Of a stretch of 11,924 bases of DNA, positions 1-7,032 are shown piece after piece. Every line of letters begins with the position of its first letter. The stretch's first letter is position 1. Source of the stretch: an uncultured Chloroflexota bacterium (GTDB lineage Bacteria > Chloroflexota > Limnocylindria > Limnocylindrales > CSP1-4). The notes beneath the pieces were generated by a model that was not told the DNA's origin, did no database searches, and was given only the letters and a program-made list of their open reading frames with translations. Location of the stretch: positions 1-11,924 of the forward strand of contig CAIYQJ010000057.1 in the NCBI GenBank assembly GCA_903928275.1, in the 5' to 3' direction. The position numbers and the translations under genes are program-made.

Positions 1-1745
1 CGACCGGCGGCGCCGGCGCGTCGGCCGCCGACGCGGGGATCCTCATCCACGCTGCGGCCGACGCCGCGGCGGCCGAGCTCGACGCGCTCGCCGACCGGGT
101 CCGCGCGGCGGGACGGCCCGACGACGCCGAGATCTTCGCGGCGCAGGCGCCGCTCGCGCTCAGCCCCTCGCTGCTCGACGACGCGGTCGTCCGCGTGGAG
201 GCGGGGGCGGACCCGGCTGCGGCGATCGAGGCCGCGGCCGCCGACGCGGCGGCGATGCTCGCGGCGATCGACGACGAGCTGCTCGCGGCCCGGGCCGCGG
301 ACGTGCGGGACGTGGGGGCCCGGATCGCCCGGATCCTGCGCGGCGAGACGCTCGACCTGCCGGCGGTCGCCTCGATCGCGGTCGCCGACGACCTGCCCCC
401 GTCGGTGACGGCGGAGATCCCGGCGGGGCTCCTGCTCGGGATCGCGCTCTCGGGAGGGTCGCCGACCGCGCACGCGTGCATCCTCGCCCGCAGCCTCGGC
501 ATCCCCGCCGTCGTGGCGACGGACGGGCTGCTCGCCGCCATCGACGTCATCGAGGCCGGGCGGGCCGAGCGGGCCGAGCGGGCCGGCGATGCCAGGGGCG
601 GCGACGCCGGCGACGCCAGCGGCGCCGCGGCGGTCGTCGTGGCGATCGACGGCGCGTCGGGCTCCGTCGTGCTCGACCCGGGCCCGACCGAGCGTGAGAC
701 GATCGCGGCGAGGGCCGCGGCGATCGCCGCCGGGAGGGCGCGCTCCGCGCTCGGCCGCGGCAGGCCGGGGGCGACCGCCGACGGGCGTCGTGTCGCGCTC
801 GTCGCGAACATCGGGAAGCCCGAGGACGCACCGCGTGCCCTCGAGCACGCCGCGGAGGGCGTGGGGCTCTTCCGCACCGAGTTCGTCTTCATGTCCCGCC
901 AGACCGCGCCGACCGAGGCCGAGCAGGTCGAGGCGTACCGCCGCGTGCTCTCGGCGTTCGGACCGGACCGTCCGGTCGTCATCCGCCTGGCGGACATCGG
1001 CGGCGACAAGGCGATCCCGTACCTGGCACTCGCCCCTGAGGCGAACCCGTTCCTCGGGGTCCGGGCCATCCGGCTCGCCCACGCGGCGCCGGAGCTCCTG
1101 CGCACCCAGCTCAAGGCGATCTGGCGGGCGGGGGCCGCCGCCGACGTCGTGCCGCACGTCATGGCGCCGATGGTCGCGACGGTCGACGACGTAGACCTGT
1201 TCTTCGCGCTTCGCGACGAGGCGCGGGCGGCGGTCATCGCCGATGGGCACGCATGCGCCGACCGGCTCGTCTGCGGGATCATGGTCGAGGTGCCCGCGGC
1301 CGCGCTCCTCGCGCCCGAGCTCGCACGCCGCGTCGAGTTCTTCAGCATCGGCACGAACGACCTCACCCAGTACATCATGGCGGCCGACCGCGGAAACCCG
1401 GCGCTCGCCTACCTGCAGGACGCTCTCCATCCGGCCGTCCTGCGCGCCATCGCGGCGATCGTCGCCGCGGCCGACGCGTCGGCGATCCCCGTCGCCGTCT
1501 GTGGGGAGCTCGCGGGCGACCCGCTCGGAGCGCTCGTCCTGGTCGGCCTCGGCGTGGACGAGCTGTCGGCCGACCCGGGCTCGCTCGACGCGGTCCGCGA
1601 GGCGCTCGCGTCGGCCACCGGCGACGACCTCGCCCACCTCGGCCGAGCCGCCCTCGCCGCCGGGGACGCCGCGGCGGTCCGGCGCCTCGCCGGCGAACTG
1701 CTCGCCCGGTCCGAGCCGGACGGCGATCGGGCCGCGGTGCGCTGA
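1..1745 (+). CDS. ptsI: Phosphoenolpyruvate-protein phosphotransferase (PTS enzyme I), 5' end missing
   Basis: Enzyme I takes phosphate from PEP onto a histidine and passes it to HPr in the cytoplasm. The reading frame is open from nt 3 at the left edge, so the start lies outside the window. The GTG at 195 is internal, because upstream codons already match the HPr-binding helical domain. The visible part is 580 residues and roughly the first 30 of the family are missing. Seen in order: the swivel domain with the phospho-histidine in GGSPTAHACILAR (His codon 471-473); then the TIM-barrel PEP domain with GLFRTEFVFM, RLADIGGDKAIPYL, NPFLGVRAIRL, FFSIGTNDLTQY and the C-terminal active-site cysteine in VCGELAGDPLG (Cys codon 1500-1502). 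All catalytic landmarks are present. An Ala/Gly/Asp/Arg-rich insertion encoded at about 555-630 follows the swivel domain. Upstream PTS partners are not visible, so the pathway it feeds is unknown. Confidence 0.95.
   Translation, partial: TGGAGASAADAGILIHAAADAAAAELDALADRVRAAGRPDDAEIFAAQAPLALSPSLLDDAVVRVEAGADPAAAIEAAAADAAAMLAAIDDELLAARAADVRDVGARIARILRGETLDLPAVASIAVADDLPPSVTAEIPAGLLLGIALSGGSPTAHACILARSLGIPAVVATDGLLAAIDVIEAGRAERAERAGDARGGDAGDASGAAAVVVAIDGASGSVVLDPGPTERETIAARAAAIAAGRARSALGRGRPGATADGRRVALVANIGKPEDAPRALEHAAEGVGLFRTEFVFMSRQTAPTEAEQVEAYRRVLSAFGPDRPVVIRLADIGGDKAIPYLALAPEANPFLGVRAIRLAHAAPELLRTQLKAIWRAGAAADVVPHVMAPMVATVDDVDLFFALRDEARAAVIADGHACADRLVCGIMVEVPAAALLAPELARRVEFFSIGTNDLTQYIMAADRGNPALAYLQDALHPAVLRAIAAIVAAADASAIPVAVCGELAGDPLGALVLVGLGVDELSADPGSLDAVREALASATGDDLAHLGRAALAAGDAAAVRRLAGELLARSEPDGDRAAVR
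561..587 (+). repeat. 9-bp tandem repeat inside ptsI
   Basis: The unit cgggccgag occurs at 561-569 and 570-578, followed by a degenerate third copy (cgggccggc) at 579-587. It keeps the frame and encodes an Arg-Ala-Glu repeat at the start of the low-complexity linker after the phospho-histidine domain. Copy number could vary between strains without breaking the gene. Confidence 0.7.
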
Positions 1746-1753
1746 GCCGCGTC

Positions 1754-1759
1754 TATACT
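1754..1759 (+). promoter_or_regulatory. -10 box of a probable leaderless plsY promoter
   Basis: TATACT lies 7 nt before the plsY ATG (1767). The predicted transcription start therefore falls on or next to the A of the ATG. No Shine-Dalgarno is visible in the 21-nt gap after ptsI, which fits a leaderless mRNA. No clear -35 is seen. The box follows the TAnnCT pattern of three other candidate promoters in this window. Confidence 0.5.
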
Positions 1760-1766
1760 CCCGCCG

Positions 1767-2408
1767 ATGGACCTGCCGTCCCTTGCCCGCGATGCGGCGA
1801 TCGTCGTCGCCGCGTACCTCATCGGCGGGATCCCGTGGGGCGTCGTGATCGTCCGGCTCGCCGGCGGGCCGGACCCTCGGTCGCTCGGCAGCGGCCGGAC
1901 CGGGGGGGCGAACGTCCTTCGCGCCGTCGGCCCTCGACTCGCGCTGACAGCGGGCCTCCTCGACATGCTCAAGGGCGTGGCCGTCGTGCTCCTCGCGCGG
2001 CTCCTCGGGGCGGGCCCGTGGACCGTGGTGGCCGCCGCGACGGCCGCGATCATCGGCCACACCTTCTCGCCCTACCTCCGGTTCAAGGGCGGCCGCGGCG
2101 TCTCGGTCGGCTGGGGCGCCCTCCTCGTCATCGCGCCCGGGATCGCGCTCGCGATCGTCCCCATCTTCCTCGTGATCGTCCTCGTCACCGGGTACTCGTC
2201 GCTCGCATCGCTCGTGGGCTCGCTCGTCGCCGGGATCCTCCTCGCCGCCATGACCATCGCCTCCGGCGGCTCGCCCGCCTACATCGCGTACGCCGTGGTG
2301 GGGACCTCGCTCATCTGGCTCTTCCACCTCGACAACATCCGGCGGCTCCTCGACGGGACGGAGCGCAAGATCGACCTCCGACGCCGCGCGTCGCCACCGG
2401 CTCGATGA
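1767..2408 (+). CDS. plsY: Glycerol-3-phosphate acyltransferase PlsY
   Basis: PlsY is the integral membrane enzyme that transfers an acyl group from acyl-phosphate to sn-glycerol-3-phosphate, giving lysophosphatidic acid, the first step of phospholipid synthesis. The 213-residue product has the family length. It shows YLIGGIPWG in the first membrane helix (residues 17-25), the GSGRTGGANVLR motif (41-52), DMLKG (66-70), the GHTFSPYLRFKGGRGVS motif (97-113) and the C-terminal NIRRLLDGTE (190-199). The usual lysine of GGKG is arginine (Arg110), a conservative change. Several hydrophobic helices lie between the motifs. The ATG is 7 nt after a TATACT box with no Shine-Dalgarno, so it is probably leaderless. 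The stop overlaps the next gene's start (ATGA at 2405-2408), pointing to translational coupling. Confidence 0.96.
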   Translation: MDLPSLARDAAIVVAAYLIGGIPWGVVIVRLAGGPDPRSLGSGRTGGANVLRAVGPRLALTAGLLDMLKGVAVVLLARLLGAGPWTVVAAATAAIIGHTFSPYLRFKGGRGVSVGWGALLVIAPGIALAIVPIFLVIVLVTGYSSLASLVGSLVAGILLAAMTIASGGSPAYIAYAVVGTSLIWLFHLDNIRRLLDGTERKIDLRRRASPPAR

Positions 2409-2764
2409 CCGTGCGCCGCGAGGCCGTCGCAGCCGGCGGCCTCCTCGTCCTCGCGGCCTTCGCCTGCGTCGGCGCTCTCCTGAGCACCAGCGACAGCGCG
2501 CCGCTCTTCCTGCTCTTCGGTGCGGCCCAGGTGGCCGCGGCAGTCGGCGTCGCATTGCGCCGCGGATGGGCACGGACGGTCGGTGTCGTCCTCACGTTCC
2601 TTTGGCTCCTCGGCCAGGGCCTCGTCGTGATCGCGATCCTCGGGTCGATCGTCGCTCCGGCGAGCGCGGTCGGCGTGACGCCCCTGACCCTCGTCCTGAC
2701 CGCCGTGTTCACGATCCTCGCGGGTGGGACGCTCTGGCTCCTCGTCCGCCTCCCGTCGCGCTGA
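2405..2764 (+). CDS. Small four-helix integral membrane protein, unknown function
   Basis: I do not recognise this family. The start is the ATG overlapping the plsY stop, and the product is 119 residues. It has a short basic N-terminus (MTVRRE) and four hydrophobic stretches at about residues 10-27, 33-51, 58-83 and 90-115. A basic turn (LRRGWAR, 51-57) separates helices 2 and 3, so that turn is probably cytoplasmic. No conserved polar or catalytic residues stand out, and there is no signal-peptide cleavage site. Strict overlap with plsY suggests co-translation and perhaps a membrane-related role, but that is inference. GC-rich codon use matches its neighbours. The apt transcript starts about 65 nt after its stop, with no obvious terminator between. 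Confidence 0.75.
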   Translation: MTVRREAVAAGGLLVLAAFACVGALLSTSDSAPLFLLFGAAQVAAAVGVALRRGWARTVGVVLTFLWLLGQGLVVIAILGSIVAPASAVGVTPLTLVLTAVFTILAGGTLWLLVRLPSR

Positions 2765-2817
2765 CCGTGGTGGCCGGGCGGCGAGACGCGCGGCCCGGGA
2801 GGTCGGCGGCGCTGCGG

Positions 2818-2823
2818 TAGACT
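2818..2823 (+). promoter_or_regulatory. -10 box of the apt operon promoter
   Basis: TAGACT lies 6 nt before position 2830, the likely transcription start. This gives a leader of about 42 nt before the preferred apt ATG (2872). It shares the TAnnCT pattern with the boxes at 1754, 7113 and 11562. No convincing -35 is seen. Confidence 0.45.
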
Positions 2824-2855
2824 TCCCGCGTGGCACGTGCGGCTGCCGCAGCCCT

Positions 2856-2860
2856 GGAGG
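2856..2860 (+). promoter_or_regulatory. Shine-Dalgarno deciding the apt start
   Basis: GGAGG lies 11 nt before ATG 2872. It favours that ATG over the in-frame GTG at 2830, which would be leaderless and would add 14 residues not seen in the family. Two overlapping, mutually exclusive small hairpins (2838-2850 and 2841-2853) sit just upstream. Confidence 0.55.
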
Positions 2861-2871
2861 AACACACGCCG

Positions 2872-3393
2872 ATGCCTGCCGAGGAGCTCCGCGCGCGGAT
2901 ACGGGAGGTCCCGGACTTCCCGAAGCCCGGCATCCTCTTCTACGACATCACGACGCTCCTGAAGGACGGGGCGGCGATGCACGAGGCGATCGACCTCATG
3001 CTCGCGCCGTACCGCGACATCCGGATCGACCTGGTCGTGGGGATGGAATCACGCGGGTTCATCTTCAGCGCGCCCATGGCCTACGCGCTCGGCGTGGGGC
3101 TCGTGCCGGTGCGCAAGCTCGGGAAGCTCCCGCACGAGACGCTGAGCGTCGAATACGCGCTGGAGTACGGCTCGAACACTCTCGAGATCCACCGCGACGC
3201 CATCACCCCGGGCCAACGGGTCCTCATCGTGGACGACCTGCTCGCGACCGGCGGGACGGTGCGCGGGACGGTGGACCTCGTCAGTCGGCTCGGCGCCGAG
3301 ATCGTCGGGCTCTCCTTCCTCATCGAGCTCCTCTTCCTCAAGGGGCGCGAGCGGCTCGAGAGCTTTGCCGTCTCGAGCGTCATCCAGTACTGA
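2872..3393 (+). CDS. apt: Adenine phosphoribosyltransferase
   Basis: Apt converts adenine and PRPP to AMP plus pyrophosphate, salvaging adenine in the cytoplasm. The chosen ATG gives 173 residues, the usual family length, opening with the typical helix and VPDFPKPGILFYDIT (residues 13-27). The substrate loop GMESRGFIF (57-65), the flexible-loop segment VPVRKLGKLPHET (78-90), YALEYGSNTLEIH (95-107) and the PRPP-binding signature VLIVDDLLATGGT (117-129) are all intact. An in-frame GTG at 2830 could extend it by 14 residues. I prefer 2872 because of the GGAGG at 2856-2860 and the family's normal N-terminus. It leads a tight operon with an MtnA-family gene (14-nt gap), a GNAT gene and ahcY, so it may reclaim adenine arising from SAM by-products. 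Confidence 0.96.
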   Translation: MPAEELRARIREVPDFPKPGILFYDITTLLKDGAAMHEAIDLMLAPYRDIRIDLVVGMESRGFIFSAPMAYALGVGLVPVRKLGKLPHETLSVEYALEYGSNTLEIHRDAITPGQRVLIVDDLLATGGTVRGTVDLVSRLGAEIVGLSFLIELLFLKGRERLESFAVSSVIQY

Positions 3394-3407
3394 GCCGAGC
3401 CCTGCGC

Positions 3408-4835
3408 GTGACCGACGACGAGAAGGCGCCCGACATCGCGCCGACGCCCGGACCGGCCCCGGAAGGCGTGGACGTCGGCCGGCGGCGCTTCTTCCGGCTT
3501 CTCGCCGCCGACGTGTTCCAGACCGCCGCGCAGGTGGTGGGCGTCGCGTCGGTGCTCCAGCGGACCTCGGCCGAGGCGGCCGCGTCCCTGCTCGACGACG
3601 GCTCCGCTGCCGCGCCGGCCGCCACGGTGGGCCCCGCGCCCACGATCGCGCACCGCAGCCCGTTCAGGATGGATGACGACCGGCTCCTCGTCCTCGACCA
3701 GGGCAGGTTCCCGTTCGAGGCGGTGGAGATCGAGTGCGCGACCGGAGCCGAGGCCTCGCGCGCCATCCGCGAGATGGCCGTTCGCGGCGGCCCTGCCATC
3801 GCCCAGGTCGCCGCGTACGGCGTCGCGATCACCGCGTCACGGGTCCGCGAGGCGAAGCCGTACGTCCGCCTCGCCACGATCCGCGGGACCGCGAACTCGC
3901 TCGCGCACGCACGCGTGGCGCCGGCGGCGCTCCGCATCGCGGTCGACCGGATGACGGCGCGGATGGCGGCCGTCGGCGAGCTGACCGATGACGGCGGTGC
4001 GGTGGCCGACGCGCTCCGCGCCGAAGCGGACGCGATCGCGATGGAGGCCACGCTCGACCACGCGAGGCTCGTGGAGGCCGGCAGGGCCGCGCTGGCCGCG
4101 CTCGTCGCCGATGCCGAGCGGGGCGTGGTGGACGAGGCGCTCGCAGCCGAGCCCACGACGCCGGCGGACCGCCCGCTCGGGATCCTCACGCTCGGATCCA
4201 CGGGTGCCCTCTCCGGCGGCCAGGTGGGGACCGCTCTCGGCCTCGCGATCGCGTACGCGGCCGCCGGCCGGCCCGTGCACGTGTTCGTCCTGGAATCGCG
4301 ACCGGACCTCGACGGCGCCCGACTCGCGGCATGGGAGCTCGCGCAGTCGGACGTGCCGCACACGATCCTCGTCGACGCCGCGATCGGCTGGCTGCTCGCG
4401 CGCGGCGAGGTGGACGTCGTGCTCGTCGGCGCCGACCGGGTGGCGCGCGACGGCTCGTTCCTCGGCCACGTCGGCACGCTCCCTCTCGCGCTCGCCGCGG
4501 CGTCGGCGCACGTCCCGGTGTGGGTCTGCGCTCCCGGGACCGCGATCGACCCCGCGGCGACGGACCTCGCGGACCTGCCCGAGGAGACGCGCCCGCCGAT
4601 CGAGGCGATGCGCATCCACGGGTCGGACATCGCCGCGGCCGGCTCGGCGTGGCGCGACCCGATCGTCGACGTGACGCCGGCGGACCTCGTGGACGCGTAC
4701 GTCACGGAGGCTGGCGTCATCCGCGCGCCGTTCGACGATCCGCTCGCCGCGCTCGCCGCCGCCATCGCCGCCCGGGCTCCCGAGCCGGGCCCCGTCGGCC
4801 GCGCCGTCGTGGCGGCCGAGATGTCGCTCGCATGA
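3408..4835 (+). CDS. MtnA/eIF2B-family protein (methylthioribose-1-phosphate isomerase-like) lacking the catalytic cysteine
   Basis: The fold family includes MtnA, which isomerises 5-methylthioribose-1-phosphate in methionine salvage, as well as ribose-1,5-bisphosphate isomerase and eIF2B subunits. Of 475 residues, about 85-460 align by eye with MtnA: VLDQ (95-98), IREMAVRGGPAIAQVAAYG (120-138), GTALG (274-278), ESRPDLDGARLAAWEL (296-311), VLVGADR (338-344) and DVTPADLVDAYVTEAGVI (421-438). The catalytic aspartate in GADR (Asp343) is kept. The usual THCN segment carrying the catalytic cysteine reads TLGS (261-264), so Cys becomes Gly263. The NK before IGT becomes GH (353-354), and the PTAVN motif is altered (VAPAA, 170-174). 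True isomerase activity is therefore doubtful. An N-terminal extension of about 85 residues carries RRRFFR (25-30), resembling a twin-arginine motif. GTG start, 14 nt after apt; the stop overlaps the GNAT start. Confidence 0.85.
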   Translation: MTDDEKAPDIAPTPGPAPEGVDVGRRRFFRLLAADVFQTAAQVVGVASVLQRTSAEAAASLLDDGSAAAPAATVGPAPTIAHRSPFRMDDDRLLVLDQGRFPFEAVEIECATGAEASRAIREMAVRGGPAIAQVAAYGVAITASRVREAKPYVRLATIRGTANSLAHARVAPAALRIAVDRMTARMAAVGELTDDGGAVADALRAEADAIAMEATLDHARLVEAGRAALAALVADAERGVVDEALAAEPTTPADRPLGILTLGSTGALSGGQVGTALGLAIAYAAAGRPVHVFVLESRPDLDGARLAAWELAQSDVPHTILVDAAIGWLLARGEVDVVLVGADRVARDGSFLGHVGTLPLALAAASAHVPVWVCAPGTAIDPAATDLADLPEETRPPIEAMRIHGSDIAAAGSAWRDPIVDVTPADLVDAYVTEAGVIRAPFDDPLAALAAAIAARAPEPGPVGRAVVAAEMSLA

Positions 4836-5698
4836 CCGCCGTGGCCCGGAGCGGTCGCCGTGCGCTCGCCGTCGCGGAATCCACCGATCGCGCACGGCTT
4901 CGCGGCTTCCTCGAGAGCGATCGCATCTTCGCGGCATATGCGCTCTGCGACCTCGACGACCGCGAGTTCGCGCGCACCCGGTGGGGGCTCGCGCTCCACG
5001 ACGGGGAGCCGGTCGCACTCGGGCTCGAGTACGCGGGCCTCTCCCCGCAGCCGGTCTTCGTCATGGGCGACGACGACGGGATCTCCGCGATCCTCGGCCG
5101 CGTGGTCCGGCCCCGCGTCGCGTACGTCGCCGCCCTCGAGGATTCGCTGTCCGCCGTGGAGGCGCACTACCGCGTGGACCCGGGGCCGCCGATGGTACGC
5201 ATGTGGGTCGACCGGACGACCTTCGCGCCGTACCCGGCCGACGTCGCGCGGCTCTACCCTGCCGACGCCGGCGACCTGAACCGGCTCTACCAGCTCGGCT
5301 TCACGTCGTGGCTGCCGTCGTCCTCGATCGCCGAGGGCGTCTACTTCGGGTTCCGCGTCGGCGGCCGCCTCGTGGCCGCCGCCGGCACGCACGTCCTGAG
5401 CCGCCAGGCGCGGATCGGCGTCGTGGGCAACGTCATGACCGCCTCCGAGTATCGCGGCCGCGGGTACGCGAAGGCCACGACAGGTGCCGTGACCGCCGAG
5501 CTGCTCCGGTCCTGCGACCTCGTCGTCCTCAACGTCCGCGCGGATAACCCGCCGGCCCTCGCCGCGTACCGCGCCCTCGGCTACACGGAGCACGTCCGCT
5601 TCGAGGAGCGCCTCGTCCATCGCCTCGAGTCGCCATGGCCGGGGCTCGTCTCCCGGGTCCGCGGCTTCTTCACGTCACCCAGGGAGGGGACCCGATGA
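4832..5698 (+). CDS. GNAT-family N-acetyltransferase
   Basis: Predicted acetyl-CoA-dependent acyltransferase; the substrate is unknown. The 288-residue product has its GNAT core at the C-terminus: the strand YFGFRVGGRLVAAAGTHV (171-188), then GVVGNVMTASEYRGRGYAKATT (196-217), in which YRGRGYAKA is the acetyl-CoA pyrophosphate-binding loop, and NVRADNPPALAAYRALGY (234-251), the motif B region. The N-terminal half (about 15-130) looks like a divergent second GNAT-like or FR47-type half-domain without a clear cofactor loop. The start overlaps the preceding stop (ATGA at 4832-4835) and the stop overlaps ahcY (ATGA at 5695-5698), so it is translationally embedded in the operon. A role in handling a SAM-cycle metabolite or acetylating a partner enzyme is possible, but nothing in the sequence shows the substrate. 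Confidence 0.88.
   Translation: MTAVARSGRRALAVAESTDRARLRGFLESDRIFAAYALCDLDDREFARTRWGLALHDGEPVALGLEYAGLSPQPVFVMGDDDGISAILGRVVRPRVAYVAALEDSLSAVEAHYRVDPGPPMVRMWVDRTTFAPYPADVARLYPADAGDLNRLYQLGFTSWLPSSSIAEGVYFGFRVGGRLVAAAGTHVLSRQARIGVVGNVMTASEYRGRGYAKATTGAVTAELLRSCDLVVLNVRADNPPALAAYRALGYTEHVRFEERLVHRLESPWPGLVSRVRGFFTSPREGTR
5681..5689 (+). promoter_or_regulatory. Strong Shine-Dalgarno deciding the ahcY start
   Basis: AGGGAGGGG ends 5 nt before ATG 5695. It identifies that ATG, which overlaps the upstream stop, as the ahcY start rather than the in-frame ATG at 5635. The latter has no such site and would add 20 residues overlapping the GNAT gene. Confidence 0.7.
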
Positions 5699-6996
5699 CC
5701 ACATCCGCCGATCCGACCGCGCCGACATCCGCTGCGCTGCCGCCGCACGACGTCACTGACCTCGGCCTCGCCGGCGAGGGCGCTCGCAGGATCGACTGGG
5801 CGGAGCGCGAGATGCCGGTGCTGCGCCTCATCCGCGAGCGGTTCCTCGCCGAGCGCCCGCTCGCGGGCCTGCGGATCGCCGCGTGCCTCCACGTGACGAC
5901 CGAGACCGCGAACCTCATGCGGACGCTCCAGGCAGGCGGCGCGCAGGTCGCCCTGGCCGCGAGCAACCCGCTCTCGACGAAGGACGACGTGGCGGCGGCC
6001 CTCGTCGTCCGTCACGGGATCCCCGTCTACGCCCGGCGCGGCGAGGACCGCGACACGTACTACGCGCACCTCGACGCGATCGCGGACACGCACCCCCAGC
6101 TCACGATGGACGACGGCTGCGACCTCGTGTCGCTGCTCCACAGCGCGCGGCCGGACCAGCTCGCCGAGGTCTGGGCGGGCACGGAGGAGACGACGACCGG
6201 CGTGATCCGCCTGCGCGCGATGGCCGCGGACGGCGCGCTGCGGTTCCCGGTCGTGGCCGTGAACGAGGCGGCCACGAAGCACCTCTTCGACAACCGGTAC
6301 GGGACCGGCCAGTCCACGGTCGACGGCATCATCCGTGCCACCAACCTCCTCCTCGCCGGGCGCAACGTCGTCATCGCCGGCTACGGCTGGGTGGGCAAGG
6401 GCATCGCGATGCGCATGAAGGGGATGGGCGCGCAGGTCGCGGTCGTGGAGGTGGACCCGATCCCCGCGCTCGAGGCCCGGATGGACGGGTTCCTCGTCAT
6501 GACGCACACGGAGGCCGCGCCCTGGGGCGAGATCTTCGTCACCGCGACCGGCAACGTGAACGTCTTCCGGCGCGAGCACTTCCTCGCGATGCGCGACGGC
6601 GCCGTCATGGCCAACTCCGGCCACTTCGACGCCGAGCTGGACCTCAAGGCGCTCCACGCCCTCGCCGAGGGGCACGTCAGCGAGGTCCGGGAGAACGTGC
6701 AGGAGTTCGACCTGGGTCCCAGGAAGATCCGGCTCATCGCCGAGGGGCGGCTCGTGAACCTCGGCGCCGCCGAGGGCCATCCGGCCGCGGTCATGGACAT
6801 GAGCTTCGCGAACCAGGCGCTCGCGGCCGAATACGTCGCCCGCCACCACGCCGAGCTCGAAGCGAACGTCTATACGGTGCCGGACGCGATCGACCGCGAG
6901 GTCGCGCGGCTCAAGCTCGCCGCGCTCGGGATCGAGCTCGAGCCGCTCACCGAGGAGCAGGAGGCCTACATGCGCTCCTGGCAGACCGGGACCTGA
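5695..6996 (+). CDS. ahcY: Adenosylhomocysteinase (S-adenosylhomocysteine hydrolase)
   Basis: This NAD-dependent cytoplasmic enzyme splits SAH, the inhibitory product of SAM methylation, into adenosine and homocysteine. The 433-residue product shows LHVTTETANL with the substrate-binding His (about His66), SNPLSTKDDVAAAL (90-103), DDGCDL (139-144), GTEETTTG (162-169), NEAATKHLFDNRYGTGQST (190-208) with the catalytic Lys/Asp pair, the NAD fold GYGWVGKG (229-236), NSGHFD (307-312) and NLGAAEGHPAAVMDMSFANQAL (355-376). It ends in LTEEQEAYMRSWQTGT, without the longer Lys-Tyr tail of the eukaryotic/proteobacterial form. This and YGTGQST mark the short form known from archaea and thermophilic bacteria. 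It starts at the ATGA overlap after the GNAT gene with a strong Shine-Dalgarno. Last gene of the apt operon; metK follows from its own promoter. Confidence 0.97.
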   Translation: MTTSADPTAPTSAALPPHDVTDLGLAGEGARRIDWAEREMPVLRLIRERFLAERPLAGLRIAACLHVTTETANLMRTLQAGGAQVALAASNPLSTKDDVAAALVVRHGIPVYARRGEDRDTYYAHLDAIADTHPQLTMDDGCDLVSLLHSARPDQLAEVWAGTEETTTGVIRLRAMAADGALRFPVVAVNEAATKHLFDNRYGTGQSTVDGIIRATNLLLAGRNVVIAGYGWVGKGIAMRMKGMGAQVAVVEVDPIPALEARMDGFLVMTHTEAAPWGEIFVTATGNVNVFRREHFLAMRDGAVMANSGHFDAELDLKALHALAEGHVSEVRENVQEFDLGPRKIRLIAEGRLVNLGAAEGHPAAVMDMSFANQALAAEYVARHHAELEANVYTVPDAIDREVARLKLAALGIELEPLTEEQEAYMRSWQTGT

Positions 6997-7014
6997 CCCG
7001 GCGCCGACCGGAGA

Positions 7015-7032
7015 GCGCCCGCCGGCGGGCGC
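7015..7032 (+). terminator. Perfect 18-bp palindrome after ahcY, possible terminator
   Basis: GCGCCCGCCGGCGGGCGC is its own reverse complement. It can form a 7-bp all-GC hairpin with a CCGG loop, 19 nt after the ahcY stop. No T-run follows, so it is not a classical intrinsic terminator. A direct repeat GGGCGCTGCG (7027-7036 and 7042-7051) overlaps its right arm. Confidence 0.35.

Noticed and set aside
195..197. GTG at 195 as the start of ptsI
   Set aside because: Codons from nt 3 onward already encode the expected enzyme I helical domain (AAELDALADRVRAAG, AEIFAAQ), so the gene enters from the left edge.
1253..2404. Upstream extension of the frame of the small membrane protein to 503 codons
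   Set aside because: The extension overlaps ptsI and plsY out of frame and is Arg/Pro/Gly-rich nonsense. The real start is the ATG overlapping the plsY stop.
2724..3407. Upstream extension of the MtnA-like frame through apt
   Set aside because: It covers apt in another frame and has no family similarity. The GTG at 3408 follows the apt stop directly.
3380..5620. Long open frame on the minus strand (746 codons), with similar ones at 6966-9521 and 9158-11161
   Set aside because: They lie opposite genes with clear family motifs. Their products are Arg/Ala/Pro/Gly-rich without recognisable domains, as expected from the mirror frame of high-GC codons.
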